Assembly (NCBI GenBank): GCA_002789615.1
Contig: PFTO01000087.1
Coordinates: 1-7,067 of the forward strand
Length of the DNA: 7,067 bases
Direction of reading: 5' to 3'
From: Acidobacteria bacterium CG_4_9_14_3_um_filter_49_7
Lineage (GTDB): Bacteria > Acidobacteriota > Holophagae > Thermotomaculales > Thermotomaculaceae
Position numbers and translations under genes: made by a program. Shown here piece by piece: positions 6,283 to 7,067 of the stretch (position 1 is the first letter of the stretch; each line of letters starts with the position of its first letter). The notes below the pieces were generated by a model. The model did no database searches. It was not told the DNA's origin and saw only the letters and a list, made by a program, of their open reading frames with translations.

Positions 6283-7067
6283 TAAAGGGTACGATCACGG
6301 GAAAGCGGAAACAGAATGGTATCGAATGTGGGAAGAGCGGGAATACTTCAAAGGACAAGCCATTTCAGATAAACCGCCCTTTTCCGTTGTGATTCCCCCA
6401 CCCAACATCACCGGGAACCTCCACATGGGTCACGCCCTGGTCTATACCCTGCACGATGTATATGTCCGTTACCAGCGGATGAAGGGCAAGAACACGCTCT
6501 GGCTCCCCGGAGTGGACCATGCCGGAATCGCTACTCAGAATGTGGTGGAGAAACAACTGGCAAAGGAAGGGAAGACCCGTAAGGATCTGGGTCGAGAGGC
6601 ATTTGAGCAGCGAGTCTGGCAGTGGAAAGACGAAAACGAAGGCGCCATCATGAACCAGCTTCGAAAACTGGGCTGCTCGGTGGACTGGTCCCGTCACCGG
6701 TTTACACTGGATCCAGGGCTGTCCAAAGCGGTTCGAAAGGTCTTTGTGACGCTATACAAAGAGGGCCTCATCTACCGGGATACCATGCTGGTAAACTGGT
6801 GCCCGCGGTGTGAAACTGCCATTTCTGACCTGGAAGTCAAACACAAGCAACGAAACGGCAATCTATGGTATTTCAAATACCCTATAAAGGGAAGTGACCG
6901 CTTCCTGATGATTGCCACCACGAGGCCGGAAACCATGCTCGGGGATACCGCTGTGGCTGTTCACCCCAAAGACAAGCGCTATGCTGCTCTCGTGGGGAAA
7001 ACCGTGATCCTTCCCATTGTAAACCGGGAGATTCCCATCATCGCGGATGATTTTGTGGACAGGGAGT
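6263..7067 (+). CDS. valS: Valyl-tRNA synthetase (partial, C-terminus beyond right edge)
   Basis: The frame is open from the ATG at 6263 to the edge (268 codons plus 1 nt), about the first third of the usual 850-950 residue enzyme. It charges tRNA-Val with valine in the cytoplasm. The N-terminus has the class Ia Rossmann fold with PPPNITGNLHMGHAL; HMGH at residues 54-57 is the HIGH-type ATP-binding motif. Next come LPGVDHAGIATQ (81-92), a ValS hallmark, and the NWCPRCETAISDLEV segment (178-192). The editing (CP1) domain begins with ATTRPETMLGDTAVAVHP (218-235), whose TTRPET motif serves hydrolysis of mischarged tRNA. The KMSKS motif and the anticodon-binding and coiled-coil parts lie beyond the window. 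The gene starts within the last 20 nt of cstA, in another frame, without its own visible promoter or T-box leader. No defects were seen. Confidence 0.96.
   Translation, partial: MAKISIDKGYDHGKAETEWYRMWEEREYFKGQAISDKPPFSVVIPPPNITGNLHMGHALVYTLHDVYVRYQRMKGKNTLWLPGVDHAGIATQNVVEKQLAKEGKTRKDLGREAFEQRVWQWKDENEGAIMNQLRKLGCSVDWSRHRFTLDPGLSKAVRKVFVTLYKEGLIYRDTMLVNWCPRCETAISDLEVKHKQRNGNLWYFKYPIKGSDRFLMIATTRPETMLGDTAVAVHPKDKRYAALVGKTVILPIVNREIPIIADDFVDRE

Overview
The window reads as ordinary chromosome of a Gram-negative-type bacterium, roughly half G+C. It holds five protein-coding genes in two divergent groups that share a 208-bp control region at 4350-4557. Strong Shine-Dalgarno sites, a consensus TATAAT box and Tat-type signals are visible. 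The gene types would fit a member of the wider FCB group (for example Calditrichota, Ignavibacteria or Marinimicrobia-like lineages), but this is a low-confidence inference. The purine-rich ribosome-binding sites argue mildly against typical Bacteroidota. No RNA genes, insertion sequences, CRISPR arrays or phage genes were seen.

Leftward group (minus strand, 4349 down to 1). It starts with a Tat-signalled DUF362 protein (302 aa). One nucleotide after its stop comes a large membrane polyferredoxin (516 aa) that looks like NapH fused to NapG. After a 113-bp gap follows a membrane-anchored sensor histidine kinase with three PAS or PAS-like segments, cut by the left edge just after its phosphoacceptor region. 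The first two genes look translationally coupled and probably form an extracytoplasmic or membrane-associated redox pair: quinol or another donor would feed the polyferredoxin, and DUF362 would be the partner. The substrate cannot be told from sequence. The kinase may share the transcript or have its own promoter.

Rightward group (plus strand, 4564 to the right edge). A CstA-family transporter (572 aa) overlaps the start of valyl-tRNA synthetase (valS, cut by the right edge after 268 codons) by 20 nt. CstA-family proteins take up pyruvate or peptides when preferred carbon runs out. The pairing therefore places a carbon-scavenging transporter directly upstream of an essential translation enzyme.

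The shared control region has a perfect -10 box for the leftward genes and an extended -10 for cstA. It also has a symmetric set of four pentamers, TTATC-N5-TTATC-N18-GATAA-N5-GATAA, whose last copy overlaps the cstA -10. This is the most interesting regulatory signal in the window. No clearly new biological system was found; the NapH-NapG fusion with DUF362 and a sensor kinase is the part that deserves a closer look.
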